Source of the DNA: Jacaranda mimosifolia
Lineage: Eukaryota; Streptophyta; Magnoliopsida; Lamiales; Bignoniaceae
Assembly: GCA_018894105.1 (NCBI GenBank)
Contig: CM032133.1
Coordinates: 11,360,501-11,424,500, forward strand
Reading direction: 5' to 3'
Length of the DNA: 64,000 nucleotides
Shown here: positions 31,293 through 43,499 of the stretch, in pieces
How positions within the stretch are numbered: position 1 is the stretch's first letter
How the letters are laid out: every line of letters starts with the position of its first letter
The notes under the pieces: model-generated
Seen by the model: the letters and a program-made list of their open reading frames with translations, nothing else
What the model was told of the DNA's origin: nothing
Database searches by the model: none
Position numbers and translations under genes: made by a program

Positions 31293-33518
31293 TGAAAGAG
31301 GTGTAATGCTAAGGATCCAATTTAAAACATTCAAAAATTGAAATCTAACTTAGATTATACCATTCCAAGGATCTAAATCATGCCAATATAATGGATCAAG
31401 GTCAGATTGTTACCTCTAAAGCAAAATCCAACCAAAATAGACAGCTTCTGCCACAGTAAGGTGTGATCAACCTTTGATCGAGAAAAGCACCTCAGATTTA
31501 AGCCAAATATGTACCAATATCTCACCAACTCAATGGAGAATGTACAGTTCAAATTTCACCACCAAACTCCTTTGGAAAGAACTCGAACAGAATCCAAAGA
31601 CTCACTGCTGGAACAGAGGATCATCAAAGCAAGCAATCCGAAATTTGTCTGGCCTCTAATGCCAAAGTCCATACACCATTGGACAATCCATTTCTCCTTA
31701 ATTCAGCTGGAAAAACTAAGAAGAAAGAGAGCTCGGTTGGAGGCCGAAAATGGTGAGGGAGGTGAAGAATAGAGTGAAGCTTCAACTCATGAGAGAATCA
31801 CTTTTGGAGGAAATTTTGGATCTAACTTTTAGATGCACAACATGTGTGAATGAATCCTTAGCTTGGCCGCCCCCTCCTCTATATCTATATATAGAGGGGG
31901 GATGGTGTTATGCTAAGGTGGCATCACAACTTCCTCAAGGTAGGGGCGCCACCTAAGCATGCCAACTTGCAAGCATCTTGCAAGTTGCATATGAATTTAT
32001 GTTGAATTTGAATTTAATTTGGAATCTATATTTCATCATATGAAATGTCTACCAAATAAATTCTAATTCAACTCCAAATGAACATTTCATTTGAATTCTC
32101 CTTCCAAAATCAATTCTTCAATTTAATTAAATTAAACACTTTAATTTAATTAAACTTTGACTTAACCTTTAAGTCAACTAACTTAACTCTTTAAGCTAGA
32201 TACTTTTTAAGTTGACTTGACTAATTTACTAGTCATGTGGCACCAAATTAAATTAAAAATTAATTTAATTGGTCTTAATTTAACTCCTTAAATTAATTAG
32301 ATCAATTTAACAATTAAATTGATAAAGCTGAAATGACTAAAAACTGCGTCAACTGAATCCCTCAATTTTCAGTCACCTTAGGATTTTTCTACCACTTAGA
32401 AAATTCCCCTCAATATATAGGATTTCCAATTGGCTTTTGTGAGTGACCCAGTAGGTTCTACCGCTCATTAGACATGGGCTCACAACATTGTGACTTTAGA
32501 ATATCATATATTCATGTTAGTTTAAACTCCTTTAAACTAACCGACTCAACTCAATTAATCTCTATTAATTGAAGAGTACCTAATCTCCCTGGTTGATGTC
32601 CAACCTCAAGCCCATGGAGCCCAACAATTTGCTGAATGAATGCTTTTGATGAACCATTCTAGCTCTACGCGCACCATGTAAAGACGGTCTTTCCGTCTCC
32701 TATCTCCATAAAAGAGGCCTATGGCAAGATTTTTGTCGGCTCCCTAATAGCCTCAATACTATGCATATATTCATAATGTTCGATATTTATTAGTGAGCTC
32801 ATCTTTGGAAAAATCTTTTCCAAATTGTCACACTGCCTTAGCCAAGGACTCCTTAGAATCGATCATTATAGAACACATAGGAGATATATTCGCCGTTCAC
32901 AAAGATGAGGAGTCAGATCCGAACTTAGATCTCATAAACCTCCATGTTTAAGTAGCTCATGCCTAATCACCATCGAAACGCCCGCTAAGTGGCCTAAAGT
33001 GGAGTTAAAGCATGAAGACCTAAACAGAAGGTTACAATAGATCCTCAGGTCAAATGACTAATTATATGCACTAGTGTAAGTTGGAGAACTTGACACTACA
33101 GCTACCTAGTAGATTCTCTGGGTGGGTCTCCAGTGCCTTGTTCGCTAACAAGCACCCACTAACAAGCACCTATATCTCATATGATTTGCTCATGGAATGG
33201 AGCAACATCTAACCTTTGGAACATGCATCATCAGTGCAAGTTTATCCGAATCTCAGATGTCCTATCTCTTAAAATTCTATGACTTGGGATATTTAAGATC
33301 ACGATTGTATAAGACTTATTCTATGATCATCACCAAAAGTGTACTAACCAAGTCCCGTAGTCTAGTGTGATCTAAGGGCTTCAACCAAATGTCAGTGAAG
33401 AAATCTAAGCATAAGATGAAGATATCCATTTATAAAGAATATCATTCAGTCAAGATTGTATCATAAGTCAAAGAGTTTATATGCCAGTCTTATTAGCTTG
33501 TGCAGTACCATTCCAACA
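31293..33518 (-). mobile_element. Solo LTR of the copia family, minus strand
   Basis: On the minus strand it starts TGTTGGAATGGTACTGC at 33518 and ends CACCTCTTTCA at 31293. Flanking 5-mers are AAGCT (31288-31292) and AAGTT (33519-33523), 4 of 5 identical, and no internal domain is attached, so it is a solo LTR of 2226 bp left by LTR-LTR recombination. The TATA region is near 31890-31880. Its end part belongs to the same subtype as 22609-24677. Confidence 0.8.
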
Positions 33519-33641
33519 AAGTTGTGACCATATACTTAGCATATGATGCACATTTGATTTGATGCTTCCCATGCATTGGCACACGATTCGTGCGATGACA
33601 TGGAGTGGTCATGAATCAAAGTTTGATTGATAGGTCCGACT
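33519..33641 (+). other. Copia leader, second part
   Basis: 123 bases of leader between the two inserted solo LTRs. It contains a palindromic GGCACACGATTCGTGC stretch near 33579. No gene. Confidence 0.5.
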
Positions 33642-33646
33642 TAACA
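33642..33646. repeat. 5-bp target duplication of the 3.7-kb solo LTR, left copy
   Basis: TAACA, repeated exactly at 37312-37316 on the other side of the LTR. Confidence 0.85.
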
Positions 33647-34269
33647 TGTGGCATCCCCACTCGAGATAGCACCTAAGCTAAGGCAATTACTCCAGCTTAG
33701 ACTTAAATCTTAATCTATAAATAAGCAATACAATCAATATCCCATCAGAAAATTTTTACAATACTTATCAGAGACATATAGCAGCAGATTTCAAACTTAA
33801 ACAACCTCATACCATCAAAGGTCTCATAACATCCAACATAATATTTATATGCCTTGAGTCATAATTCCGTTTTACATATCATAACATTTCTAAGATAAGT
33901 TTAGCATTCAAGGGAACCTATATATATATATACATATCCATTATATTGCAAAATTTCATTCACCGATCCTAGGACTGAAATCTAAGTCCATCACCTGACC
34001 CTGCCTAAGAAAATCAAAGGTAAACGGGGGGTAAGTCCAAAGGACTTAGTGAGGGATAATTGTAATCACATACAATAAGGATCTGTTGAGAATGAATCAA
34101 CTCAATAGGTCATGGTTTAACAGTTCAAATAGAAACATATTAGGATACAGTCAAACGGTCAATAAATGGTCAGATAGTCTAAAAATAGTCTATCAGTCTG
34201 GAACAGTCTATCGGTCAGGATACAGTCGAACGATCAGAATACAGTCAAACATCAGAACAATCTTATATC

Positions 34270-35290
34270 AATCAAACCGAACTAAACTTACGCAGGCATA
34301 CATAACTTATACTAATCAAACTAAATTAAACTTACCCAGGCATGACAACCTGGTACAGAACTTATACCAATCAAACTGAACTAAACTTACCCAAGCATGA
34401 CAACCTGGTACAAAACTTATCCGAGCATGACAACCTAGTACAAAACTTGCCCAAACAGGATAACCTGGTACAGAACTTACTCAATCATAACTTGGTACAT
34501 AACTTACCCAAGCATATCAGCTTGGTATATAACATATTACTGACATAATAAATTAATAACATAACAATCGAACTAACTTACCCAAACACGATAACTTGGT
34601 ACATAACTTACCCAAGCACAGCTTGGTACATAACTTACCCAAGCATATTGGCTTAGTACACAACTTATTACTAACAAAACAAATCAAGGACATATCAATC
34701 GAACTAACTTACCCTAACATGATAACCTAGTACAGAACTTACCCAAGTACAGCTTGGTACATAACTTACCCAGCCATATCAGCTTGGTACATAACTTATT
34801 ACTGACGAAATAAATCAATGACATATCAATCGAACTAACTTACCCAAACACGATAACCTGGTACAGAACTTACCTAAGTATATTGACTTGGTACAAAACT
34901 TACCTAAGCATATCAGAACAAACTTATGTTAATCAAACCAAACTTACCCAGGCATAACAACTTGGTACAAAACTTACCCAGGCTTATCGACCTGATACAG
35001 AACTTAGCAATCAAACTGAACTTACCCAGGCATAACAACCTGGTACAGAACTTACCCGAGCGTGACAACCTCGTACAAACTTACCCGAGCATGACAATCC
35101 AGTACAAAACTTACCCAAGCATAGCTTGGTACATAACTTACCCAGGTATATCAACTTGGTACATAACTTACCCAGGCATATCAGCTTGGTACATAACTTA
35201 TTGTTGATAGAACAAACCAATGACATACCAATTGAACTAACTTACCCAAGTGTAGTAGCTTGCTACATAATAATTTCTAACAAAATGAAT
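34270..35290. repeat. Minisatellite of palindromic units inside the solo LTR
   Basis: About 25 units of 27-40 bp of the form AACTTACCC-arm-loop-arm-GTAC. Examples of arm pairs are CCAGG/CCTGG (34338, 35026), CCAAG/CTTGG (34503, 35116) and CGAG/CTCG (35055). A higher-order period of about 130 bp is marked by CGAACTAACTTACCC near 34570, 34700 and 34831. Frames open through it are repeat by-products. Confidence 0.85.
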
Positions 35291-36970
35291 CAACAGCATA
35301 CCAATTAGACTCAGACAGATCGACAAGAACGAACATACGGCAAACAGGTCGAATCAAATGAAATAATACCAACAGACAATGAGAGTTCTGGGTGGCAGAA
35401 CAAACAAAATTCAGCGTTGATAACAAGCGATAACCCTCACAGGGGTGTACAAGTCAATTAACAGCTAACAAGCAGTAACAGGCAATCGTGCAATACATAA
35501 TACGAAAAAGAGTTCTGGGAACCTCATAGGGTTCGATAATCAACAACAATGATAATGGAAATCAAGACGGGTATTAGATCAGCAGAACCTAATAGGTTCA
35601 ATGACAAATAAGCTCATACAAAGCAAGTACCGATTTGTAGAACCTCACAGGAGTACGAAAAATAACAGAGTGAGATAATCAAGTCAAGTATCAACATCCA
35701 CAGGGATTTATCAAGAAAATCGATAGGTACAAGTAGTGCCAAATTGGCCGACCCTCACCTCCATAGTCTGAGAAATGCAGTCACCGACTATTGGTCCGCG
35801 GGACCTACTTTTTCGTCACCTAATCAAAAGAATAGGTCCAAAGTCAAGATCCTCATTCGATCATATAATCACATTTATACAGATTAACGACCTAAAATCG
35901 ATACTTAATCGGCTAAATTGATAGCCTCGATAAAGACATGCTAATAGCGTCGATCTCGTTAAACAAATATATAATTAGATCCTAAATCGTTCAATTGATC
36001 TTGCCACAACATACTAAATCAACAATGATATCCAATATCCATTAAAAATCCCAATTCTATCTCAAATTCATCACATGATAATACAAATCCAAGCTTACTA
36101 AACTTATAATGGTACATGCATGACCCAAATCTTGGTTCTGTATCATCTCAATTAACCTAATTATCGCTATTTAGGTTCCAAATTCATAAAACGAGGGTTT
36201 CTCCACCTAATGAACTTAATTATCAAAATTATTACGCGATATGATAAAATTCGGATCCATTGACTTATGTAATTCTATGCATGTCTCAATATTTTTGATC
36301 AAATCGAGCGTATTCCTCATTTATACAGTAAATCGTAAGGTTTGGAGGCATATACAAACACATGCATACAACTTTAACATAAGTTTTTGGTTTTTACCCA
36401 ATATCTTTTTATTGAAGCTTCGAATGCACAACTAAGTTGGTGTATGTAATCACTGCGACGACACAAGCAAACTATTTTATCGCTGCTGTCTGAAAAGCTC
36501 ACTGCCACAGCCAAAAGGTGCATTTCAGCTCCCTGATTCAAACACCCCAATTAATTTCTCGTTCTGTTGCCGAATTAACTGTCAATTGGCCAAAAAATTG
36601 AAATCCCACCACCAGTGCCCTTGTGCTGATTTTTTCCTTAATTTCGCTCGCTTCGATGTTCATTTTTTGAAATTGAAGGCATTTATGTGATCCTTGAGTC
36701 AGGTCCAACAAAACCTAGTAGTTAAATCTAAGCTTTAGTCATCGGAATGGACAAACCCATCACCACTGCCAAGGCCATGACTTCGAGCTCTAATTCTGGT
36801 TGCCTTACTGGTCAGTTTTAGAGGGAAATGGTATTTTTTAGGGTCTTTAAGTTGAGAGGAGTAAAATGGTATATAATATGTTAGGTTTCGCCACTTGCTG
36901 AACAAGATGGCTGGAGGACGAAGAAAGTGGGCTTTGGTGAAGAAAACGAAGAAATCAGGGGCTGAGCTGC

Positions 36971-36980
36971 TATTTAAAGG
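36971..36980 (+). promoter_or_regulatory. TATA box of the 3.7-kb solo LTR
   Basis: TATTTAAAGG, preceded by a purine-rich AAGAAAACGAAGAAATC region. It would place the transcription start about 300 bases before the LTR end. Confidence 0.5.
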
Positions 36981-37311
36981 CCTAGTTCCAGAAATTATGG
37001 TTTCACCCCCAAAACTTTATTCCAGCCTTTACTTAAGTCCTCAAAAGTTCTTCCTTCTTCAGTTTCAGTCTCTCAACTTCATGAATGCCTCGCATTGACC
37101 CCTTTGACACAAAATTATTCCATGCAAACCCCCAAAACTTTTAAAGATTGTCCTATCAAATTTTTGAAAATTGCAAATTGACCCTAAAACTTTCAAAATT
37201 CTTACAATCAAGTCCTTTTTATTTATTTTCTGAGTCCTAAAATCCGATAAACTAATATCTTGATTTTCTAAATCCTTATTTTGCAAAATATCGAATTTTA
37301 GGGGTGTTACA

Positions 37312-37655
37312 TAACACCTAGTAGTGTAGATGTCGCACGAGTCATGGGACTACAGGTAAAGTAAGGCAAAATATATCAAGAGTTACATGAGATGTAATTA
37401 GCAATAGTTACTTGCGTTTCAATTGTTTGTGGATATCTCATGAGTCGTGGGTCCACTAAAAGTCCTTAGGATCTTGGTTATCACTAGGAAATGAGATTTC
37501 CTGAATTCATCTAGGGGTGAAGGATTTAAAAAATTAGTGGGAGAAAAACATGTTTGAAAGACCATGAACATGTTTTCTTTAGTATCAATTTTCAATCATA
37601 TGCTTATACTCTTCTTTTTTGCCTCTTGTACATTTTTGAAATCTTCAAAAATAAA
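37312..37655 (+). other. Copia leader, last part before gag
   Basis: Starts with the TAACA duplication. The part from about 37434 is repeated at about 40960, where it begins the second gag-pol copy (shared block GTCGTGGGTCCACTA). The gag ATG follows at 37656. Confidence 0.65.
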
Positions 37656-38488
37656 ATGGCTAAGGATCCACTCCACACTATTTTTGAAACTAATAAGCTC
37701 ACCGGGCCTAACTTCTACTATTGGTTGAGAAGTCTCAAAATTATTCTAGACCCCAAAAAGAGGACTTATGCCCTTGATCAAAGTCCGTTGGACACCTTGG
37801 GTGATGACACCATCGATGAGGCTCGTGAATGTTCACTAAGTTTGTAGATAATGGTCTACAAGCAAGAAGCTCAGGATGGCTTCCATGACCAATGAGCTCC
37901 AAAAGACTCATGAGCATATGAAACATGCTTGTGAGATCTACAAACATTTACAAGAGTTGTATGGTGTACAAACAAGACACGAAAGGTTTGCTTTGTCCAT
38001 AGAGCTCTTAAGGTCAATGATGGTAGAGGGTTCAAGTGTCCATGATCATAGGCTCGAGATGATTGGACTCATCGAGAGCTTGGACAACTTGATGTGATCA
38101 TGGACAATGACCTCTACGTAGATTTGATCCTACAGTCATTGCCTTCTTCGTTGGACCAATTCATTATGAACTTTAATATGTCCAAGCAAGAGGTGACGAT
38201 TAACAAATTGGTGAACATGTTGGTGACCGCCGACGTGATGATGAAAAAGTAAAAGCCTCTTATGCTTGCTTTCTATTTCTCTAAGTCAAAGGGTACTAGA
38301 AAGGGACATAAAAAGAAAAAGAGTTCTTCCTCCAAAGGGAAGCAATCCTTGAAGAGTTTGGGGGGAGTCAAGAAAAAGAAAGAGGCTAAGACCGATGCAA
38401 ATTATTTCCATTATGGCGAAAAGGGGCATTGGAAAAGAAATTACAAAGCTTACCTTGCAAGCTTTGAGAAGGGTATTACTTTATTGAA
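37656..38488 (+). pseudogene. Ty1/copia gag, copy 1
   Basis: ATG at 37656 opens MAKDPLHTIFETNKLTGPNF, the usual copia gag start (a KLTGPNY-W type block). A frame break near 37830-37850 is followed by MASMTNELQKTHEHMKHACE (from about 37876) and HERFALSIELLRSMMVEGSS. After another break near 38095 comes a Lys/Ser-rich stretch. The zinc knuckle at 38403-38444 reads YFHYGEKGHWKRNY: every one of the three Cys positions is now Tyr, while Gly-His remains. Gag would package element RNA; without the knuckle and with several frame breaks this copy cannot. Confidence 0.85.
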
Positions 38489-39895
38489 GTGAACTTAAAG
38501 ACTAATTCTTCCTCATGGGTATTTGATACCGCATGTGGTTCTCACCTTTGTAATTCGTTACAGGGGATGGAAAGGAGAAAGAGTCTTAATGAAGGGGATA
38601 TGATCCTCCGCCTTGGAAATGGAGCAAGAGTTGCTGCCATGGTCCAACGCTTTGTCAAGTTAGACTTGGGGAATGCTTGCATTGTATTAAATCCTTGTTA
38701 TTATGTACCCAGTCTTGTTAAGAACAATATTTCTATTCCCGTTCTTAATAATGAAGGATATGATTTCTCTATATCGAATGGGATGTTGAAAGCATTAAAG
38801 AATGGTTCTTTAATTGCTTAAGTGCATTAAATAACATATTTTACATACTTGATTCTAAACCTTCATTACGCACATTCAATTAGATAAAAGAAAACTAGAT
38901 AACCAAGAAGATGCCATTTTATGGCATGCAAGACCTGGACATACCTTTAAAAATAGGATGATCCAGTTAGAAGCTCTCAAGGCACTAAATGTTAGTGGCA
39001 TTGAGGACCTTCCTACTTGTAAATCTTGTTTGAAGGGAAAAATGATGAAGGCTCCTTTTGTAGGATAAATAGAGCATACCACAAGTCCTTTGGATTTGAT
39101 CGATATAGATATTTGTGGCCCACTAAGAGTTAGTGTGAGAGCAGACTATTTTTACTTCGTCACCTTCACTGATGATTATAGTTGGTTCGAACACGTGTAT
39201 CTTATGAAGTACAAGTTCGAAGCCTTTGAAAAGTTCAAATAGTATAGGAATGAAGTAGAAACGTAAAAAGGACTAAGTATTAAAGCTCTTCAGTCTGATC
39301 GGGGGGAGAATACTTAAGTATCAAATTCTTGGGTTATCTAAAGGAGAATGAGATTCTCTCTCAATGGACTCCACCCGGCATACGCCAACATAATGGAGTA
39401 GCCGAGAGGAGAAATCATACCTTGTTGGACATGATATGTTCCATGATGAGCTTTTTCTATATACTTATATCCTTTTGGGGATATGGCTTAGAAACGGCGG
39501 CAAAGTTACTAAATATAGTACTTTCAAAGTCGGTGCCAAAAACGCCACATGAGATGTGGTATGGCAAAGCACCCTCTTACCATTATCTAAGAGTTTGGGG
39601 GTCTCCTGCTTTCATCAAGTGGTTAGTGGGAGACATGTTGGATAGTAGATCCATCCTGTGCAAGTTTGTGGGATACCAAAGAGAGTTTTTGGATTATTAC
39701 TTTTATGATCCCTTGGAATTAAGGGTGTTCGTTTCAAGGAGCGCCACCTTTTTTGAAAAGGATTTTCTATTAGATAGAAAAGGCATTGTTGTTGAACTTG
39801 ATGAAGTTCAAGATGATCATGAAATCTCAAATATGGTGGAAACAAACAATTATCAAGAGTCGGATACACAATCTCTTAGAAGGTCGGACTGAATC
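38489..39895 (+). pseudogene. Ty1/copia protease and integrase, copy 1
   Basis: The protease block reads SSWVFDTACGSHLCNSLQG; the catalytic DTG (38525-38533) is DTA. Then comes the pre-integrase zinc region (ILWHARPGH near 38915, CKSCLKGKM near 39020). The integrase core keeps all three acidic residues: FTDDYSW (about 39171), LQSDRGG (about 39297) and GVAERRN (Glu near 39404). Stops lie near 38821, 39068, 39241 and 39265, and a base seems missing near 39305. It ends in the usual linker (FVGYQREFLDYYFYDP, VFVSRSATFFEKDF). Order protease-integrase-RT identifies copia. Confidence 0.85.
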
Positions 39896-39949
39896 AAGAA
39901 GCAACCGAAAAGGTTCGATTTCTTCATGAGATGAGCCAATTGGATAGCG

Positions 39950-40957
39950 ATCCGAAGAACTATGAGGAAGCTATATTAGACATAGACTCAGGACATTAGC
40001 TTAAAGCCATGAAATATGAAATCAACTCCATCTACTCCAACAAAGTATGGACTTTGGTAGATCCACCAGAGGGAATAGTTTCCATTGGTTGCAAGTAGAT
40101 CTATAAGCGAAAGTAGGAGTTGATGGAGAGGTAATGACCTTTAAGGCGTGACTTATGGAAAAAGGTTATACTCAAAGACCTAGTATCTATTTTGAGGAAA
40201 CCTTTTCACCAGTCACAATGCCTAAGTCTGTTCTTATTTTACTTGACATAACTGCATATTATGACTATCAGATATGGCAAATGGATGTGAAAACCGCTTT
40301 TCTCAATAGAAACATTAAAGAAGAAATATATATGGAGCAACCTGAAGGTTTTACATCCAAAGAGAGTGAGCAAAAGGTTTGCAAACTCTAGAGATCTATT
40401 TATGGACTCAAACAGGCATCTCGAAGTTGGAACATACATTTTGATAAGACAATCAAATTTTTTGGCTTTATCAAAAATGTGAGTGAACCTTGTGTGTACA
40501 AGAAAACTAGTGGGAGTATTGTACAGTTTATTGTACTTTATGTCGATGATATTATTCTCATTGGGAATAAGAGAGAAATGTTAAAGTGTACTAAAGCATG
40601 GTTATTTACTTAATTCTCCATGAAGGATTTGGGATAAGCATGCTACGTATTATCCATACATATCTATAGAGATAGATCAAGAAAGAAGCTAGGGCTTCCC
40701 AAACCCATACATTGAGAAGATACTGGAGAGGTTTAGTATGGAAGAATCTGATAGGGGATTATTCCCTATTGGACATGTCATTTGTCTCTCAAAGTCTATG
40801 GCCCGTAAGATTGATGATGAGAGACAAAGAATGTCCCACATACCTTATGCATCCACCATAGGGAGCATGATGTATGCCGTTTAATGCACAAGACAGGATG
40901 TGGCATACGCTCTAAGTGTTACGAGCTATTTTCAATCCAACCTCGATGAGTGACTGA
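39950..40957 (+). pseudogene. Ty1/copia reverse transcriptase, copy 1, cut in RNase H
   Basis: Blocks: NKVWTLVDPPEG (near 40040), KGYTQRPSIYFEETFSPV (from about 40161), QMDVKTAFLNRNIKEEIYM (near 40280-40335), RSIYGLKQASRSW and the catalytic LYVDDIILIG (YVDD at 40539-40550, intact). Later blocks DDERQRMSHIPYAS and QDVAYALSVTS lead toward RNase H, but the sequence breaks off after FQSNLDE at about 40957, where the leader of the second copy starts. Several stops (for example near 40000, 40097, 40390) prevent translation. Confidence 0.85.
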
Positions 40958-41181
40958 ATGTCTCACAAGTCGTGGGTCCACTACAAATCCTTAGGATCTT
41001 GATTCTCACTAAGAAATGAGATTTCCTGAATTCTTCTAGGGGTGAAGGATTTGAAAAAATAGTGGGAGAAAAATAAGCTTGAATGATCACAAACATATTT
41101 TTTTTTATTATCAATATTAAATCATATGTTTATACTCTTATTTTTCCCCACTTGTAGATTTTTTAAATCTTCAAAAACAAA
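40958..41181 (+). other. Duplicated leader before the second copia gag
   Basis: Matches 37434-37655 (same GTCGTGGGTCCACTA, CCTTAGGATCTTG and GAAATGAGATTTCCTGAATT blocks). It is joined directly to the truncated RT/RNase H of copy 1 with no LTR between, so the two gag-pol copies form a tandem repeat of about 3.5 kb. Confidence 0.75.
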
Positions 41182-42040
41182 ATGGCTAAGAATCTATTCC
41201 ACATTATTTTGGAAACTAATAAGCTCACCAGGCCTAACTATCGCTATTAGTTAAGAAATCTCACAATTATTATAGACTCCAAAAAGAGGACCTATGTCTT
41301 TGATCAAAGTCTGTCGGAAATCTTAGGTGATGACGCCACTGATGAGGCTCATGAAATGTTCACTAAGTTGTAGATGATGATCTACACTCAAGATGTCTCA
41401 TGATGGCTTCTATGACCAATGAGTTCCAAAAGACTCATGAGCATATGAAACATGCTTGTGAGATCTACAAACACCAACAAGAGTTGTATGGTGTACAAAC
41501 AAGATATGAAAGGTTCACTTTGCCGAGAGAACTTTTTAGGTCAAGGATGGTAGAGGGTTCAAGTGTCCATGATCACAGGCTTAAGATGATTGGACTCATC
41601 GACAAGCTTGGATAACTTGATGTGATCTTGGACAATGACCTCTACGTAGATTTGATTCTACAGTCATTGTCCTCCTTGTTTGACCAATTCGTTATGAACT
41701 TTAATATGTCCAAGCAAGATGTGACGATTGATGAATTGGTGAACATGTTGGAGACCGCCGAGGCAACGATGAAAAAGGAAAAGTATCTTATACTTACTTC
41801 CTCCTCTAAGTCTAGGGGCCCCAAGCATCCTAGAAAGAGAGGAAAAAGAAAGAAGAATTCTTCATCCAAAGGGAAGCAACCCTTGAAGAGTTCGGGGGGA
41901 GTCAAGAAAAAGAAATAGGCTAAGACCTTTGCAAGTTGTTTCCATTATGGCGAAATGGGGCATTGGAAAAGAAATTGCAAAGCTTACCTTGGAACCTTTG
42001 AAAAGTGTATGTACTTTATTAAAGTGCACTTAATGACTAA
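41182..42040 (+). pseudogene. Ty1/copia gag, copy 2
   Basis: ATG at 41182 opens MAKNLFHIILETNKL, matching copy 1. A TAG replaces a Trp codon near 41249. MASMTNEFQKTHEHMKHACE follows from about 41403, then, after a break near 41615, LYVDLILQSLSSLFDQFVMN and a Lys-rich stretch. The zinc knuckle at 41937-41978 reads CFHYGEMGHWKRNC: the first and last Cys and the His remain, the second Cys is Tyr. By eye the copy is about 87 percent identical to copy 1 at the start, so the copies are not a recent duplication. Confidence 0.85.
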
Positions 42041-43400
42041 TTACTCCTCATGGGATTTGATACCGTGTGTGGTTCTCACCTTTGTAATTCGTTACAAGGG
42101 ATGAAAAGAAAAAATAGTCTTAATGAAGGCGATATGATCCTCTACCAAAGAAATGGAATAAAAGTTGCCGCCATGGTCCAAGGCGTTGTCAAGTTAGACT
42201 TGGGGAATGCCTGTGTTGTATTAAATCCTTGTTATTATGTGCCCAATCTTGTTAAGAACATTATTTCAATTTCCATTCTTGATAATGAAAGATATGATTT
42301 TTCTATATCAAATGGGATGTTGAAAGCATTAAAGAATGATTTTTTAATTACTCAAGGTATATTGAATAACGGATTATACATATTTGATTCTCAACTTTCA
42401 TTATGCACATTCAATCAAATAAAATAAAACTAGATAACCAAGAAGATGCTATTTTATAGCATGCAAGACTTGGAAATATCTCTAAAAATAGGATGATCTA
42501 GTTAGATGCTCTCAAAGCACGAAATGTTAGTGGCATTGAGGACCTTCCTGCTTGTGAATCTTGTTTGAAGGGAAAAATGACGAAGGCTCCTTTTGTAGGA
42601 TAAACAGAGCATACCACAAGTCCTTTGGATTTGATCCATATGGATATTTGTGGCCCACTAAGAGTTAGTGTGAGAGCAGACTATTCTTACTCCATCACCT
42701 TCACCGAGATTATAGTCAGTTCGGACAGTGTACCTTATGAAGTACAAGTTCGAAGCCTTTGAAAAGTTCAAAGAGTATAGGAATAAAGTAGAAAAGCAAA
42801 AAGGACTGACTATTAAAGCTCTTCAATCGGATCGAGAGGAGAATACTTAAGTATTGAATTCTTAGGTTATCTAAAGGAGAATGAGATTCTTTCTCAATGG
42901 ACTCCACCCGGCACAACCCAACATAATGGAGTAGCCGAGAGGAGAAACCGTACCTTATTGGACATGGTACGTTCTATGATGAGCTTTTTCGATATACCTA
43001 TATCCTTTTGGGGATATGGCTTAGAAACGGCGGCGAAGTTACTAAATGTAGTACCTTCAAAGTCGGTGCCAAAAACGCCACACGAAATGTGGTATGGCAA
43101 ATCACCCTCTTACTATTAACTAGGAGTTTGGGGGTCTCCAGCTTATGTTAGGCGGTTAGTGGGAGACAAGTTGGATAGTAGATCCATCTTGTGCAAGTTT
43201 GTGGGATTCCCAAGAGAGTATTTAGGTTATTACTTTTACGATCCCTCAGAACAAAAGGTGTTCGTTTCAAGGAACGCCACTTTTTTCAAAAAGGATTTTC
43301 TACTAGATAGAAAAGGCGTTGTTGTTGAACTTGATGAAGTTTAAGATGATCATCAAATCCCACAAGTGGTGGAAACAAACAAGCATCAAGAATCAGACAC
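42041..43400 (+). pseudogene. Ty1/copia protease and integrase, copy 2
   Basis: The protease motif reads FDTVCGSHLCNSLQG, so catalytic DTG is DTV. The pre-integrase zinc block CESCLKGKM lies near 42550. Around 42705 a small deletion destroys the first integrase Asp block (FTDDYSW in copy 1 is lost here). The second region near 42830 reads QSDREE and the Glu block GVAERRN is intact near 42930. The linker FVGFPREYLGYYFYDP, with VFVSRNATFFKKDF after it, is well kept. A TAA near 43342 and others end the frame. Confidence 0.85.
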
Positions 43401-43499
43401 ATAATCTCTTAGAATGTCGGACCGAATCAAGAAGCAACCCTAAAAGTTCAGATTCCTTCATGAGATTGGCTAATCGGATAGCGATCCAAAGACCTATGA

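Larger units (their letters stand above)
33647..37311 (+). mobile_element. Solo LTR, 3.67 kb, probably Ty3/gypsy (Tekay/Del-like)
   Basis: Starts TGTGGCATCCCC and ends AGGGGTGTTACA, flanked by perfect TAACA duplications. Orientation is inferred from a plant TATA box TATTTAAAGG at 36971-36980 near the right end and from the GGGGTGTTACA end, both familiar in Tekay/Del chromovirus LTRs, which can reach several kb. It contains the minisatellite at 34270-35290. The rest (33650-34260, 35300-36960) has no gene that I recognise. It sits inside the copia leader and is therefore younger than that element. Confidence 0.8.

Noticed and set aside
34270..35290. Regularly spaced palindromic repeats that could suggest a CRISPR array
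   Set aside because: The setting is plant nuclear DNA inside an LTR, the units vary in length, and the intervals are not unique spacers; no cas-like gene is present.
39615..39869. Minus-strand frame of 84 codons
   Set aside because: It is antisense to the well-supported copia integrase on the plus strand.
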